DNA of 64,000 bases from Lactifluus volemus (taxonomy: Eukaryota > Basidiomycota > Agaricomycetes > Russulales > Russulaceae). The notes under the pieces were generated by a model. That model was not told the origin of the DNA. It did no database searches and worked only from the letters and a program-made list of their open reading frames with translations. The stretch lies in contig WTXI01000004.1 of assembly GCA_022376515.1 (NCBI GenBank), positions 992,001-1,056,000 of the forward strand. Direction: 5' to 3'. A program made the position numbers and the translations under genes. Below are positions 25,101-36,227 of the stretch, in pieces. Within the stretch, counting starts at the first letter, position 1. The number at the start of each line of letters is the position of its first letter.

Positions 25101-25596
25101 TTGGTAGGGTTGACTCTGAACTACCAGTCCAACCGCTTGCGCTACTGGGAAAAAGGCAGCTTCAAAAGGGCGTGGCGGCGCTACCACCACATCATGGGAA
25201 CCATCGTCTCGCCATCATTCAAAATACATGTACCATATTGATATAGAGCTACGCGTCCACCGGCCCACGAATAAGCAAGCATTATGCCATTGAAGGTATG
25301 GTATTACCGTAACGGGACACGGCGAAAAGACATATTTTAAATTACACTACAGTGGCAGGGAGCATACATTCAATTATAACGTAGTAACAATCCCCAGTGC
25401 AACCTGCCGCATCAAGATGCGGATCTAGTCACCATTGCACCACATTTCTTATTAAGTCCAAGCGACTGCTACTTGTGAGTTGTGACAGGAACCACCGGCT
25501 GTGCCAGTACATGTTAGTCGTGAAGCTAGGTCCCGGGTATGCTGGTATGTGATAGGGAATTGGGAGATGCTGGAAGGACCTGAGAAGGACGACTCC
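22151..25596. other. Gene-free, degenerate sequence
   Basis: About 3.4 kb with no gene I can support. The longest frame is 24215-24634 minus (139 codons), with no motif. At 25092-25165 the minus strand has a good polymerase III A-box-like string (TAGCGCAAGCGG) but only a poor B-box further on. Confidence 0.4.
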
Positions 25597-26650
25597 TTTT
25601 TTTTAAAATCTGCATTTATACCCCGCAACATATGGCTATAACAAAGACGCGGTCCCCAGGGGAGTGGGATCGGACATGACGGAGGGGGGGGGCTGGGAGG
25701 GTAGCAGGTAGCTAGACTGTCTGCTGGCGGTGGGGGATGTCCTAATTGGGGTCTACTACGGCAATACTAACTACTCATAGAGACTGGTCGGCATTTGGCT
25801 GAGCGAGCTCAGCCTGGGGGGCCCTGGGTCCCAGACCTGCCTCGGGAGCATGCAGGCCCGGGTAGCCTTGATGAAGCGGCACACAGCTTCACCACCTTGG
25901 GCGGTGCTGAGGAGGACGGGCAGCGAGAGATCGCGGTCGACTGGCTGAAGGATGTCTCGTCGGGCTTCTGCGTAGAGGGGGCATGCCGTGATGATACGCC
26001 CCACTGTTTGAAGAGCGGTGCCGCATGGGCAGCTGGTCGGGAGGTCGGGTCGGAATCTTGCGGTGTACGAGCCTATGAAGGCATGTCCCGTGATGAGGCG
26101 GATGAGGGTGGAGAAGGCCGCTCTTTCAGCGCCTCTTGAGCCCTGGATGACGGGTGGGACTTTGCCAGTTGGCGGGGCGGGAGGGGCGATGTACGCCTGG
26201 GAGCGGTGGTTGCTGTTGAACCAGCGGTTGCTCCACTCGTCGATGGCGGTGGCTTTTGCTGTCTGTATTGTGTGGGGTTCGCGGTGGCGCGGTGGCAAGG
26301 GTCGTGTAGCGGCGGTGTTGGTGAGGTGTCGGGCTCGGGAAAAACCAAACAGCGAGCGCTCTTAGGAAGAACGACTCTGAGAGAGCCCAAGGATTCCGCG
26401 GCAGGTGAGTCGCTGGCACCCCCGGGCCGAGGCAACCCGGGCACGCCAGTTAGCCCTTGGCCACAACCTTCTATCACAGACGGCTCCTTGATCCGCTACC
26501 ACCACCAGGGTGCGGTTTTCCCACGGCGCAAGCCAGGGCAAGGATGGGTGAAGAGGCAATGCCACCACCCAAGGAATACCACCGGCCCCCGAACCTGAAC
26601 CCACATAACATAACATACCTGGAGAGCCCAGCAGACATTCACACACACCG
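25597..26650 (-). mobile_element. 5'-truncated non-LTR retrotransposon (LINE), C-terminal part only
   Basis: On the minus strand an open frame running to 25771 ends in a LINE-type C-terminal region: SLFGFSRARHLTNT, ATAIDEWSNRWF, AAFSTLIRLITGHAFIGSY, then the zinc-knuckle-like CPCGTALQTVGRIITACPL. In related elements the third ligand is usually a histidine (T-x2-H); here the position reads GR, which suggests decay. The part before this (about 26300-26650) is frameshifted but has LTRANW-like remnants (RLWPRANWRARV) at the expected RNase H side. After the stop, the minus strand runs about 170 nt and ends in eight A (25604-25597), consistent with a LINE 3' tail. The missing 5' part is typical of incomplete reverse transcription. 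Only the last fifth or so of an element remains. Confidence 0.75.
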
Positions 26651-29085
26651 TGTCACCCACTACATACAGATATGCACCACTGTGTCAGCGAGAACAGTAA
26701 TTAACAAATCCCTAAGATGCACCAAGAGCCACTGCTCACCTTGCCGCTCACTGTAATCACTTGTCATGACAGATAGTAAATGTGAGATGACGCAAATATA
26801 GAACCAATGATAATGCCCAGCCAATGTACCACCCTGAATATCCCACTCAAAATGAGATCGAACTGCCCTCAGCCTTCAGCGGACTTGGAGACCTCCTACA
26901 GACTCCTCCCCGTATGCTCATAATGTGCCACCAAGCCATTTACCATGCGGCCATATGGCCGAACACGCCCCCCTCTCACAACAAAAGAGCTGAGTACGAA
27001 TACTCCCCTTTGTTCCAAAAAGTAAAATAGATGCACTTTGAGTCCCCGACCCAACCAACATCCAATCGCACCCACCACGCCGCTCAAATTTTGACTATAT
27101 CAGGCCTTGTATCAGGTCACTAAAGTGACATTATCAATCTGCTGAAATAACTGAAGAGGAACGTGCCATCTGAGTCGTTGTGCTCGGCCGAGAGAAGGCA
27201 TACTAGTACTATATGATAAGATAAGACAAGACTACTGCATTCAAACTCACCCCTTCGTCAGAACAATAAGAAGCCCTTGCGAAAACACCAACACCGAAAT
27301 ACCCATCACCAGCAAGCTCAGTAAACCATTCCAAATCACACGGGGGGTGAGCCGAGGAGATTCCCGCTTCAACCTGACCTTCAACTTAGAAAATGAGCCA
27401 CTAGTGTGCATGATAAGAGACCGCCCCAACCTAACCTCAGCCAAAATGACTGCCTCGACCACGTCAGAACACTCCTTGAGTCCCTGGACAGCGGTGAAGA
27501 TCTCCGGTGCTAAATGCAATGTTTAAAAACTGAAATAATCCCAATTGGTCCGGAAAGATTCAGACAGATAGTGCAGGACATGAGGAAATAAATCCACTAC
27601 ACCAAGATCCACTCAAAGAGCGAATCTGAATCATGAAAGGTGGATACACTCCCTAGGGACATAGATTAGTAGCTAAGTCGATGACACCTCCCCATTGGAA
27701 CCAACCCTAGACAAAATAAATTGCAATAGAAACCCTATAATGGCCCGTAGACGAAGCAGCCTAAACTTATTTCAAGATATGAACCATTGAGACCATGTAG
27801 CAAAAGCGTCCCTGGACTTCACAGCCTCACGCCCAAAGTGATAACACATACCATAATAGATGCGGGCACGCCCCCGTTTACAGCCAAACAAGCCCGAATA
27901 AACACCTGTCTACAAACACAGGACACCCCACTGAGAGGCCCACGCACAGAACTCCTGAACGATGGTATCTAGCAATGGCAAGGGAATACTACACCAACCT
28001 CGCAGCGATCCATCTAGCCATCCATCTATGCACCTTCTACCAGCATCGCTCTACCCCGCCTCAAGACCCCGTCCCATCGCAAACACCATGTTGAACATAT
28101 GTCAACTCGTAGACCTACTCAGTGCATTAGCACAACTGTGCGGAACTCACCAAGGTCCCCCTGCGCCCCCCCTTCCTAATTACATATGCCAAGCTGCATA
28201 AACAACCGCCTACCTGGATGCCGCAACCCCCATCCATGTGCACCAGAAGCACTCACCTGCATTGATTATACAGCCCCTAAAATGAACCCCCTCACATAAG
28301 GTGTCACGACAACCCGCCCCTGAGAGGAAGACAAACGTCAGCAGCGAAAAACAACGGACTCATCCTCTTCGACATAACGGGCCGGGCAAAGACTTAGCAA
28401 AAGATAAACCTGCGACACCAAAAAGTCACGATCTACACCAACGCGCATGCTTCAACAATGGAAAACAAAATGCCCGCTGTGAAAGTGGGATATGGTCTAG
28501 ACCTGGAGATGGATGAAATGCAGCTCCGTCAATAAGCCCCCAGCATACTCCAGAAGAAAGAACACACCTCAATGAGAATACCCCCGACTTATGGGACGAT
28601 GCCGGCCTGCTCCAGATCCCTAGTATCTCCGAGTCCACTCACCTGATACAAGCCCTCCGATGCGAACGAGTTATCTAATCACGTAACCACAATGCAAACG
28701 AGATCAGAACAAGGTGGTAATCAACACAAGACTCACCAACGATAGAACCACGGCTAAGAAAATCAAGGGAGAGAAAAAGTTCACCATGACAGTATCCCAC
28801 ACCTGGGATCTCAACTTAAGATAGCATGGGGATCCCCCATACAACTGGCTCTACAATCGTGAGGTTTTAGTGGGTAGGAGGCCATGATAGCTGACCCCAG
28901 GTGAAGTGGCCTGAGTCCCACACTATCCCCTTCCAGGGATGTGCGTAAATGCATTTTCGTCCTCTCCCCGGTCCACCGGCCCGGCTCCAGCGCGCTAAGA
29001 TAAGCTGATGGTAAATCTCCTGACACTTAGCACTTTACTTAGGTAGTTAGCGATTTAGTTAACTCCCAAATAAAAAGCGCTTTCC
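26651..29085. other. Island of different base texture, possible decayed minus-strand gene
   Basis: The plus strand is visibly rich in C and A, so the minus strand is rich in G and T, unlike the flanks. No full gene is readable. The minus strand holds several donor-like (GGTGAGTG at about 28641 and 28257) and acceptor-like sites. An open frame at 27519-27247 ends in a plausible membrane segment (LLSLLVMGISVLVFSQG) and is preceded by EIFTAVQGLKECSDVVEAV. I could not join exons into a protein and do not name it. A decayed multi-intron membrane-protein gene or an ancient element are the two readings. Confidence 0.35.
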
Positions 29086-29106
29086 AAAAAAAAAAAAAAA
29101 AAAAAA
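29086..29106 (+). repeat. Poly(A) tract of 21 with an upstream AATAAA
   Basis: Twenty-one A follow CGCTTTCC, and an AATAAA hexamer sits about 12-17 nt upstream (around 29069). This is the order expected at the 3' end of a retroposed transcript inserted in plus orientation. No parent gene is recognisable in the preceding sequence. Confidence 0.6.
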
Positions 29107-30809
29107 CAACCTTCTATCACATCTAAATCCCCTAAGAGCTGATATATCACTCCCTACGACGGATACAAGTGAGGAAGTGCATGGTGTGATCAAATGTCCT
29201 GCTGGTCCTGAGTCAAGAGAGTAACGCATCTGATTATTTGAAACCTCAGAGAAAGTGGCCAAGAATCCCAAGATGAGGAACGGAGGGAAGCCTTGACAGC
29301 ACAAAGAGGGAAAAAGGGACAAAAGCTCATACCGTGTGTGCAAAATTGAAACACAAAAGCGTTCAAGTAAAGAAGGTTCAAGCACCGCTGGAGGCCTGGT
29401 CGCTTCTAATGGGAGTGGCAACGCCGCCTCGATGGTCGGCTCACGCGCACAGAACGCAGCATGGTAATGGGCATAGTATTTCGACGCGTGACCACCCCGC
29501 GAAGCTAAGAAAAGTAGTTAGTGCGAGTAGAAAGACATCTTCCAGAAGCCCAGAGAAGTCTCACTAATGTGGCGCTGTAAAACTACCGGTGTTCCTAATT
29601 TGCTTGGCTTCTTTCAAGTTGCATGTCCGGACTAGAAAACCCATAAGATATTGTACAACGCGGTAAAGTCACAAGAGAATGTAAACTTCAACATGCTGGT
29701 GCGATCGGGGGCACTGAATGACGGACAGCAGAGATGAGAGAAGATTACTACCGCATTTCAAAGCGCCGGCATGTAATGTCAGTGATCTATGATCCGCCGT
29801 GACGACATCCGGGACGTCGTCGTTTGTACATTCATGCTAATCGAGGTAACTGAAGCACCAACCATAATCGTCTCTTTCTCCCCGTTTTTACCTTTATTCG
29901 GCCATCTCTCCCGTTCCTGCCGGTGGTACCTTGGTTGTCACCAAAGGGGATATCTTCTTTCTTTGATCAGATGAGACCTGATGCCCGATGCCCTACCCTG
30001 GTCTCGATGTTGACACCTCTACGTCTACATCAAGCTTCAAGTCAGCATGCTCTGTCTCTCCGGCGCAGATCATCTATCCTAGCTAACCCTCGACTTCAGC
30101 CCTGGCTGCGTCATCCAAACTTTCTGAGTGCTGAGACACCTTGAAGGGATGGCCTACAACACCCACGACGGCTTTTAAAGACGAGGGGTGACGCGTTCCA
30201 ATAGTGTGCGTGACGTACCGAGCAAATCCTTGAGATTGCAGACGATGCGGACTAAGAAAAGTTGCCATCACCACCACCCTTGTTCTGATGCGAAGTGAGG
30301 GGTTGTCTCTACCGCTTCCGAGCCATCACTGAGTAGTTTTACTAATATTCCCCGATCGCGGTCATACAGATCGTAGATACAAATTCCCCGGATGGAATTA
30401 ATCAGGCACCATCCATTGGGCGTTCCCCCTTCCCATTTTTTTCTTGGAAATTTGCCCCATGCCCCACATCTCGTGGCCGAAATTCCGGGATTGGGTGACA
30501 GGGGTCATACTGCAACGTTATGCCTAATATTGGATGTAGATGTGCGCCCATACAGCTTCGAATTCAATCACAATTGACACGAGGCAGGTCTGGTAACTGT
30601 TCGAGAATTCCGGTGGAACTTCTCGTCTTCGCTTTCAGGTTCATCCATCACAAGAGCCCTTTGCTCATACAAATTATGTTTCTAGGGATGTACCTATTTG
30701 GATAATTCTGCATCACCGCATAAGCACAGAGAGTATACAACACACTGTACATACTAGTTTAAGTAAAAGTTTCTGCGATTGAATGCAGTAGTCATACCAT
30801 ATACAGATG
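29107..30809. other. Gene-free stretch with a dispersed repeat block
   Basis: It includes a third copy of the CATCTTCCAGAAGCCCAGAG...TGTGGCGC repeat block at about 29400-29580. At 30600-30640 the plus strand reads SRIPVELLVFAF, which resembles the opening of an F-box, but the frame stops soon after and nothing extends it. A similar RIPVEL phrase occurs on the minus strand near 38100. No intact gene. Confidence 0.4.
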
Positions 30810-31850
30810 AGTTGACTCGTCATTCTTAATGGACACGAAAAATGAAAATGCCTACACGATGCCCATCAAATCTCATCGCAGAGACACGGACTCGGGGCCA
30901 TTTTCTCTCGCCGGCCACAACGATCTTCCCATTCCTCCTCCTTCCCCAGCTCCAGTGCCCTCTCAGCAACGAAATCAAGCGCGTACTGCTCTGCTGTCCT
31001 CACGGGCACGCCATCCTTGATAAAATCTAGGATCATCTTGATATTGTAGATCACCCCTGGCTCGCACGTAATCCCTGGGTGACACTTCTTAAGGTGCGCG
31101 GTGAACTCGTCCTTTCGTCCACCCCGCCAGAGACAAGATGGAATTGGGCAAAAGAACTGGTATGGGAGATGCTGTGATCCGGCATGCCTCTCGCAATCCT
31201 GCGGACGCCCGATGCTGAACGTCGTCCCACACTCAGGCCATGGGCAATGAAGTCGCTCATCCTTGGGAGGCACAGACGCGAGGACAAAATTAGACAACAG
31301 AGACACTGCCCGTTAATCGTGAATTACACACCAGCAAGCCTACGTTAGGGGATGTGGGAGTCATATGGAAACTTGAAGAATAGAGAACAGAATTGAAGTG
31401 ATTCGCGGTATAGGCCAGTGAAGGTATGTGGGGTGTTTGCTAGTGGGGGTGCTGCTGAGATGCATTTTATCCCTTGATGCAACGTGTCAGCAAAAAAAAA
31501 AAAAATTCCTCATATTTTGTCATTTTCGAGAGTCCATGGACAGGGTCACGTACTAGTGGATTACCATGGACGGCCTAGAGGCGCTATTTGGGTTAGCTCC
31601 GATCTGGTAATAGGTTGCATAACTTGCATCGAAGTCCAGTACCGGCGCCACCCAAGCATAGCGATGTTACGTTCATCAGTGCCCGAAGGCTCCGAATTAT
31701 TCACTATTATTCAATGTCCCTGAAAGGTGAACGAAGACGGGCGGACGTTCCCCAGCTCTGGCGTCCGTGGTCGTAATGTCTTATCTTCAGAGTCTATAAC
31801 TGAATGTTCTTTCGTGAGACGTTAGATTTTCTGCATGCTTACCGTGGTTT
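30810..31850. repeat. Segmental duplication containing zinc-finger copy E
   Basis: Partner of the 20.95-22.15 kb segment. The gene, its intron and several hundred bases of upstream flank are shared. This copy keeps the open frame while its partner is broken. Confidence 0.65.
30866..31364 (-). CDS. Short C2H2-type zinc-finger protein, intact copy E
   Basis: Exons 31364-31332 (MTPTSPNVGLL) and 31261-30866, with a 70 nt GT-AG intron ending CTCCCAAG, give 142 residues. The second exon is also open upstream of the acceptor, so an unspliced start inside the intron is possible, but the small first exon is conserved in position across copies. The first finger is C-x4-C (CPWPEC) followed by a longer spacing before H-x4-H. 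The second is exact, C-x4-C-x12-H-x4-H (CPIPSC ... HLKKCH). The linker EPGVIYNIKMILDFIKDG and the tail AEQYALDFVAERALELGK, EEEWEDRCGRR, CLCDEI follow. The tail has a heptad-like spacing of hydrophobics and could be a short helix. This copy and copy A are the only unbroken members seen. Function is unknown. Confidence 0.8.
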
Positions 31851-34689
31851 CGTTTAAAATATTGATATATTGTAGGTTTGTAGCGGATGTTTTGTTGAGA
31901 AGTGATTCATACAGTGCTTTCAACTTATTAATGATGTGGGAGATCCTTTATCAAACTAGCTAGAGCAGGGTTTGTGATAACAGGCCATTGGCGGTGTCTG
32001 TCGTCACAGACTCGGAGCACTGGCCCGGGGGTGATCAAAGGTTCACGTGATTCACGGACCGGACTTACCGGATGGCCCTGATTCCATGACGGTGCTCCAG
32101 TCACGGTGGCACATACACCAAGACACCCATAAGTGCACGATATTTCACGTGGCCGCTACCTTGCAATGTAGTCAACCCGTTTTGACAACGAGAATACAAC
32201 TTGAAGTACCAGGATTGGACCGCCCTAAAAGGCTGAATGCCGGGAGGCGCAACCTTCCATCGGAGAGTGGGAGTATATTGTCCAAAAGCCTGAGCATATG
32301 ACCTTGAATTGAACTCCGCGAGTTACAAAAAGATAGCCCACATGGCCACCGCGCCACTGAGAAAGAAGGAAAGCGGCTCAGGATACTTGAATGAACCGCG
32401 GGCGTTTGCGTCGGTCAAAGTTCAAACTGTCGGAAAGTGTTCTCACACGCGAACCAAGAGAGATCCAAATATATCAAAGACAATAGGACCTTTTTAGGAC
32501 GAAGCGGTGATCGAGAATTACGGGGCGCACAGCGTCATGGCCGGCAGAAGCACCGTGACGAGGTGGCGCAGGGCCGTGTGTGCTGTAACTGGGTAACTTA
32601 CACAGACTCGGATACCATCGGGGGAGAAGAGAAAAAGGCCGACAACTTGAAGCCTCGAAACTCGAGACGCCGGACAGTACAAAATTTGGCGCTCCCGTTA
32701 CTCGCACGTGTGTTGCCAGTGTTCTCTATGGGCAACGGCACCGATTGCCACACCCTTCTTGTTGTGCCGCTTTCTATTCATTGGGGTGCGTGCGGAATAA
32801 TCGACACTCATGGCTATACAAGGGCTGATAGAGGCATAGGCTTGAGTGGATAAATGTCAAGTCAGGATATGATAGCGAACTATTGAATACAGTACTGGTA
32901 GTAAGTTACCTCGTGCCAGTGTCGTCATAGACTGGTGCCTCTTGCAGCCGTAGTACTACTGTAGTAGTCGATCCACACTAGACCCATTGATCGCCGTCAC
33001 GGTGAGCCCGGGAAATCTAGAGTCATGAACGCGAAAGCGGTATAATGCAACCGCGGTAATTGAATTGCACTAGCCAAGAGAAATTGGCGTGCCCATCTCC
33101 AGGGCCGAGACCTGCAGAGACCTTTTCACACAGCGAAAAGAACTCAAGTATGATTGTGGAATGAATCAAGCATAGCTAACGTCAATCAGACTCGGAGGTT
33201 CGTAATCACCAGATGTTCGTATAAATGCATTCCAGGTATAGATAGAGGAGGATCCTGAGCCGCTATTTTATCCTTTTTTTGACCATTCAACACACCATTG
33301 TCACATCGAAGCAAAGCTGTACGTTAAACACCGTGCGTCACGTGAAAGGTCCCTTACGGCCCAATTACGGAACACAGTTCAACTCTGCCGCATTGTGACT
33401 GTACGAACCTCTGATCACGATTGTACCAGTGCAATTTTGGACGAATCAATTGGCATTTATCTACAGCGGTACTACTGTCATTGGAGTATCACTATCCACC
33501 TTGTCACTAATCACTCATACGCCATGTGCGGGTGTATAGTACTCCGCGTTAACTTCAATTGACTTGAGCTGAGGTATCTGAGTCACCGAGACTCTCAGGC
33601 TGAGGCACTAATGAATGTTTCCTCCCCATCGGATGAAAACAACTTGGCTATATAATATGCATAATTATAACCCCGTAGCGGTAACACCAGACTCGGGCTA
33701 GAGTATTCCCATCTCCTCTGAGGCTCTGCCTTTACCTCATCACGATATCACACTCGGTGTAGAAATCTCACCAGGGCCGATGATGCCGATGCCCCATTTT
33801 CCTGTACGTACATGTCACTGTGTAGTTGGGTCTGGCCCGTCTTGGGTATTAGTATGTGGTGTACGTACTGTCGGCGGAGAGTGCAGTTGTACTAGTAGCT
33901 CCACGAGTCGGCCCTCGGAACACGGTACCGACGTACCATGACTTATACAATCACAGAGTAGTAATAACTTACTGAATCATGATACTACTGCGGCAGTAGT
34001 GCTGTAACTGCTTGCTACGTAGCATGCTCTTTCCTTTCCCCCGCCCGCCACACTCCTTGTTGCGAGCTGAGAGTCTGCCCACTGGCACACACTGGCCCAA
34101 CCCGCACTGGTAACTGACTGGCTGCACCACACAATTGCAGAAAATATATATCACGCGGTTTTGTGTATGACCAGCCAGATCAGTGGCAACCCAGCAACCA
34201 ATACGAAAACATGCTCCTCCTTCTCGATGACGGAGGGTACAGTCGTTGTGAATCAGCTGTGTGTACGATGAGCAAGGCGGGTCACTGCCTGTGCTTGCTT
34301 CCTCAGAAAACCCCAGTTTTTTTAAAAATAAAAATAAAACTAAACTGAATCATACCAGTGCAGTTAGTAGGACGGATGGAAGAGATGCCTTCACGTTGAC
34401 ACGTAATAGGCCAGGGACACAGCTCGATGGCCTGAGAACGTAACCTGGCTCTTGAGGGGTAAATAATAGTCACGTTAGATCGTGGCGAAGGACAGTGGGC
34501 AGCTACTTCTAGACTTGATCGCGGCAAGGTACTCGAGCTCGCAAGGACGAGAACGATTCCAACTAATTACAAATTGGACGAGGGGAGAAGAGGAGCGGGG
34601 AGAAGAAGTGCAGAAAAGAGGGGAGAGAGGGGGTTGGAAGTGTAATCTGGCAGGTCGCAACAATATGTGGGACAACGTTGAAGGAACTG
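31851..34689. other. Gene-free, degenerate sequence
   Basis: No supported gene. Short palindromic phrases built on TACTACTG / CAGTAGTA occur at about 32950-32970, 33470 and 33980-34000. ACTCGGA occurs at about 31987, 32603 and 33187, each time as CAGACTCGGA. A 138-codon frame at 32437-32853 plus has no motif. Confidence 0.4.
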
Positions 34690-34915
34690 TTCTCGGAGTC
34701 TGTGCAGCGATATGGACCTATCTTGTTGCGACCGCAGAGGTCCTTCCATTCATCCACTTTTTCCGAGCTGTTCCGCCATCTCGTAAACGAAATTGAGGGC
34801 ATACTTCTCTGCCTTCTCGACTGACTCGCCGTCCTTGAAGATGAATTCCAGGACCAACTCGGTGTTATAGACCGGGCAGTTTCCAGGTTTTGGCTAGGGT
34901 ACCATTTCGTATAAG
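34690..34915 (-). pseudogene. C2H2-type zinc-finger family, 3' fragment F
   Basis: Only the part downstream of the fingers survives: VYNTELVLEFIFKDGESVEKAEKY, ALNFVYEMAEQLGK, then a WKDLCGRNK-like end in a shifted frame. No cysteine pairs remain. The upstream boundary at about 34915 has no repeat or inverted end that I can see. Confidence 0.75.
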
Positions 34916-35256
34916 CCATGCAGCGAATGTGGAAAAGTTCAATGTCTCGGAAAACGAATGAGATGACTCAAAGTGTGGTCGACCCTTCGCGCGTAAGGTT
35001 GTGCAAACCGGTAGCAGACTCTATGAGTGACAAACTTGATAGGGCCAGTAGTGGGTGGCTGGTAATCCGTTGGATAGTTCAGTGGTCGCGGCGTTTCGAG
35101 AGTTCCTGCCAATGAGATGATATACATATCAGATGCCAACGCTAACAATTGGTGTATTTGTCGGCTGTCTCTGTGAGAAAGTCATCCGAGCCATTAGCGA
35201 TGTTGCCAACAATATTGTGTAAGGATGCATGCTAGCATGCACAGCGAATGACCTGT

Positions 35257-35420
35257 TGCCATGCTATCCAGTGCCTCAGCGCTGCGCCACTGCCAGTGCT
35301 GGTGCCATCTTCAGTGCCCACAACAAAGACCAATAGGAATTCCGGCACAACACGTGGGTTATTTAGCGACACGTGTAGTGCCAGTGTTGGCACTGATCTT
35401 GGCACTGATAATGAAGTGCC
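35257..35420. repeat. Cluster of AGTGCCA / TGGCACT words
   Basis: Within about 165 bases the words AGTGCC(A), GCCAGTG or their complement TGGCACT recur many times (for example near 35270, 35294, 35303, 35313, 35379, 35389, 35399 and 35415). They occur in both orientations, so neighbouring words can pair. The spacing is irregular, so this is not a simple tandem repeat. Confidence 0.6.
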
Positions 35421-35776
35421 ATGATGCCATCCGAGCGGTGCCAAGTTTTGCATTTTCCAAGGTAAAGTCCGCCGTTGAGTCCGTCTGGAGTTCACACCTT
35501 TTTCCAAGAGTTGTCCATCCGCTTTGCCTAAGTTCGAACCAAATCATGAAGCCAGTGAGCTGTGACGAGAGTGGCCCAGCCCGCCACTTGCCGGACCTAC
35601 GGTGTCACATGACCAACGTCAAACAACAACTTGAAACCCCTGTCACCGAAAATGCCCACATCCGCAATATCAATGTCAATCGTACTGATTTTCTAAGCAG
35701 ACGCATACTACGTCCGACTCGAACGCGAACGAATACGTTTGTAAAGAAACTAATGACCCGGGACTGCTTTTGATCA

Positions 35777-36227
35777 TCCAACCCGCCGTGACACCAACTC
35801 TTGCACCAACTGGCTTCTCCCGACGACCAGAGATCTTACTCTACCTTTCTCGCTCTGGTCCCCTTCGCAACATAATCCAGTGCATACTTCTCCACACACT
35901 GAATGGGGGCACGTCGATGTAACCTAGGGTCAACTTTGTGTCAAAGGTCGAGGGGACTCACGGTCGCTCCTTGGATGAAACCCTGCAAGTATTTCTTCAG
36001 GTCGAACAGATTTCTGCGCGTCCTCCCGCAGGACGGAAGAGAAGATGGATCAATAACGTATAAATCATATGTTATCGATCCATCTTCTTTCCCTGTCTCG
36101 CAGGCCCTGCCATCCAAGCTAAGCATGATTGTCGAAGTGCATCCCGTGGGGTGACGGAGTTGCATACCCTTCGACGACGAATGAGACGAGAGGTACCGCG
36201 AATTTGTAGTCGGTATGGGAGGATCAT
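35777..36227 (-). pseudogene. C2H2-type zinc-finger family, disrupted copy G
   Basis: Exon 1 is at 36227 (MHDPPIPTTNSR), with a short intron ending GTCGTCGAAG; exon 2 starts MQLRHPTGCTSTI, where the first cysteine of the finger is already lost. The middle of the gene, where finger 1 ends and finger 2 begins, is replaced by a palindromic block (36031-36097). After it come DLKKYLQGFIQGAT and a degenerate tail (TLGYIDVPP, VEKYALDYVAKGT, a stop in place of the W-E-D motif). The copy cannot be functional. Confidence 0.75.
36031..36097. repeat. Imperfect palindrome inserted in zinc-finger copy G
   Basis: The core 36041-36087 reads GAAGATGGATC...GATCCATCTTC, a nearly perfect inverted repeat of 47 bases around an AT-rich centre. 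Weaker symmetry extends about ten bases on each side. Because of the symmetry both strands can encode EDGSITY...YVIDPSS. No related sequence was seen in the other family members at this place, so it is an insertion here. Confidence 0.8.

Noticed and set aside
29334..29567. Possible coding region near the third repeat block
   Set aside because: The matching blocks at 15.4 and 19.0 kb do not keep this frame.
32900..34000. CRISPR-like array of TACTACTG words
   Set aside because: Only two or three short palindromes hundreds of bases apart, no regular spacers, and the DNA is eukaryotic.
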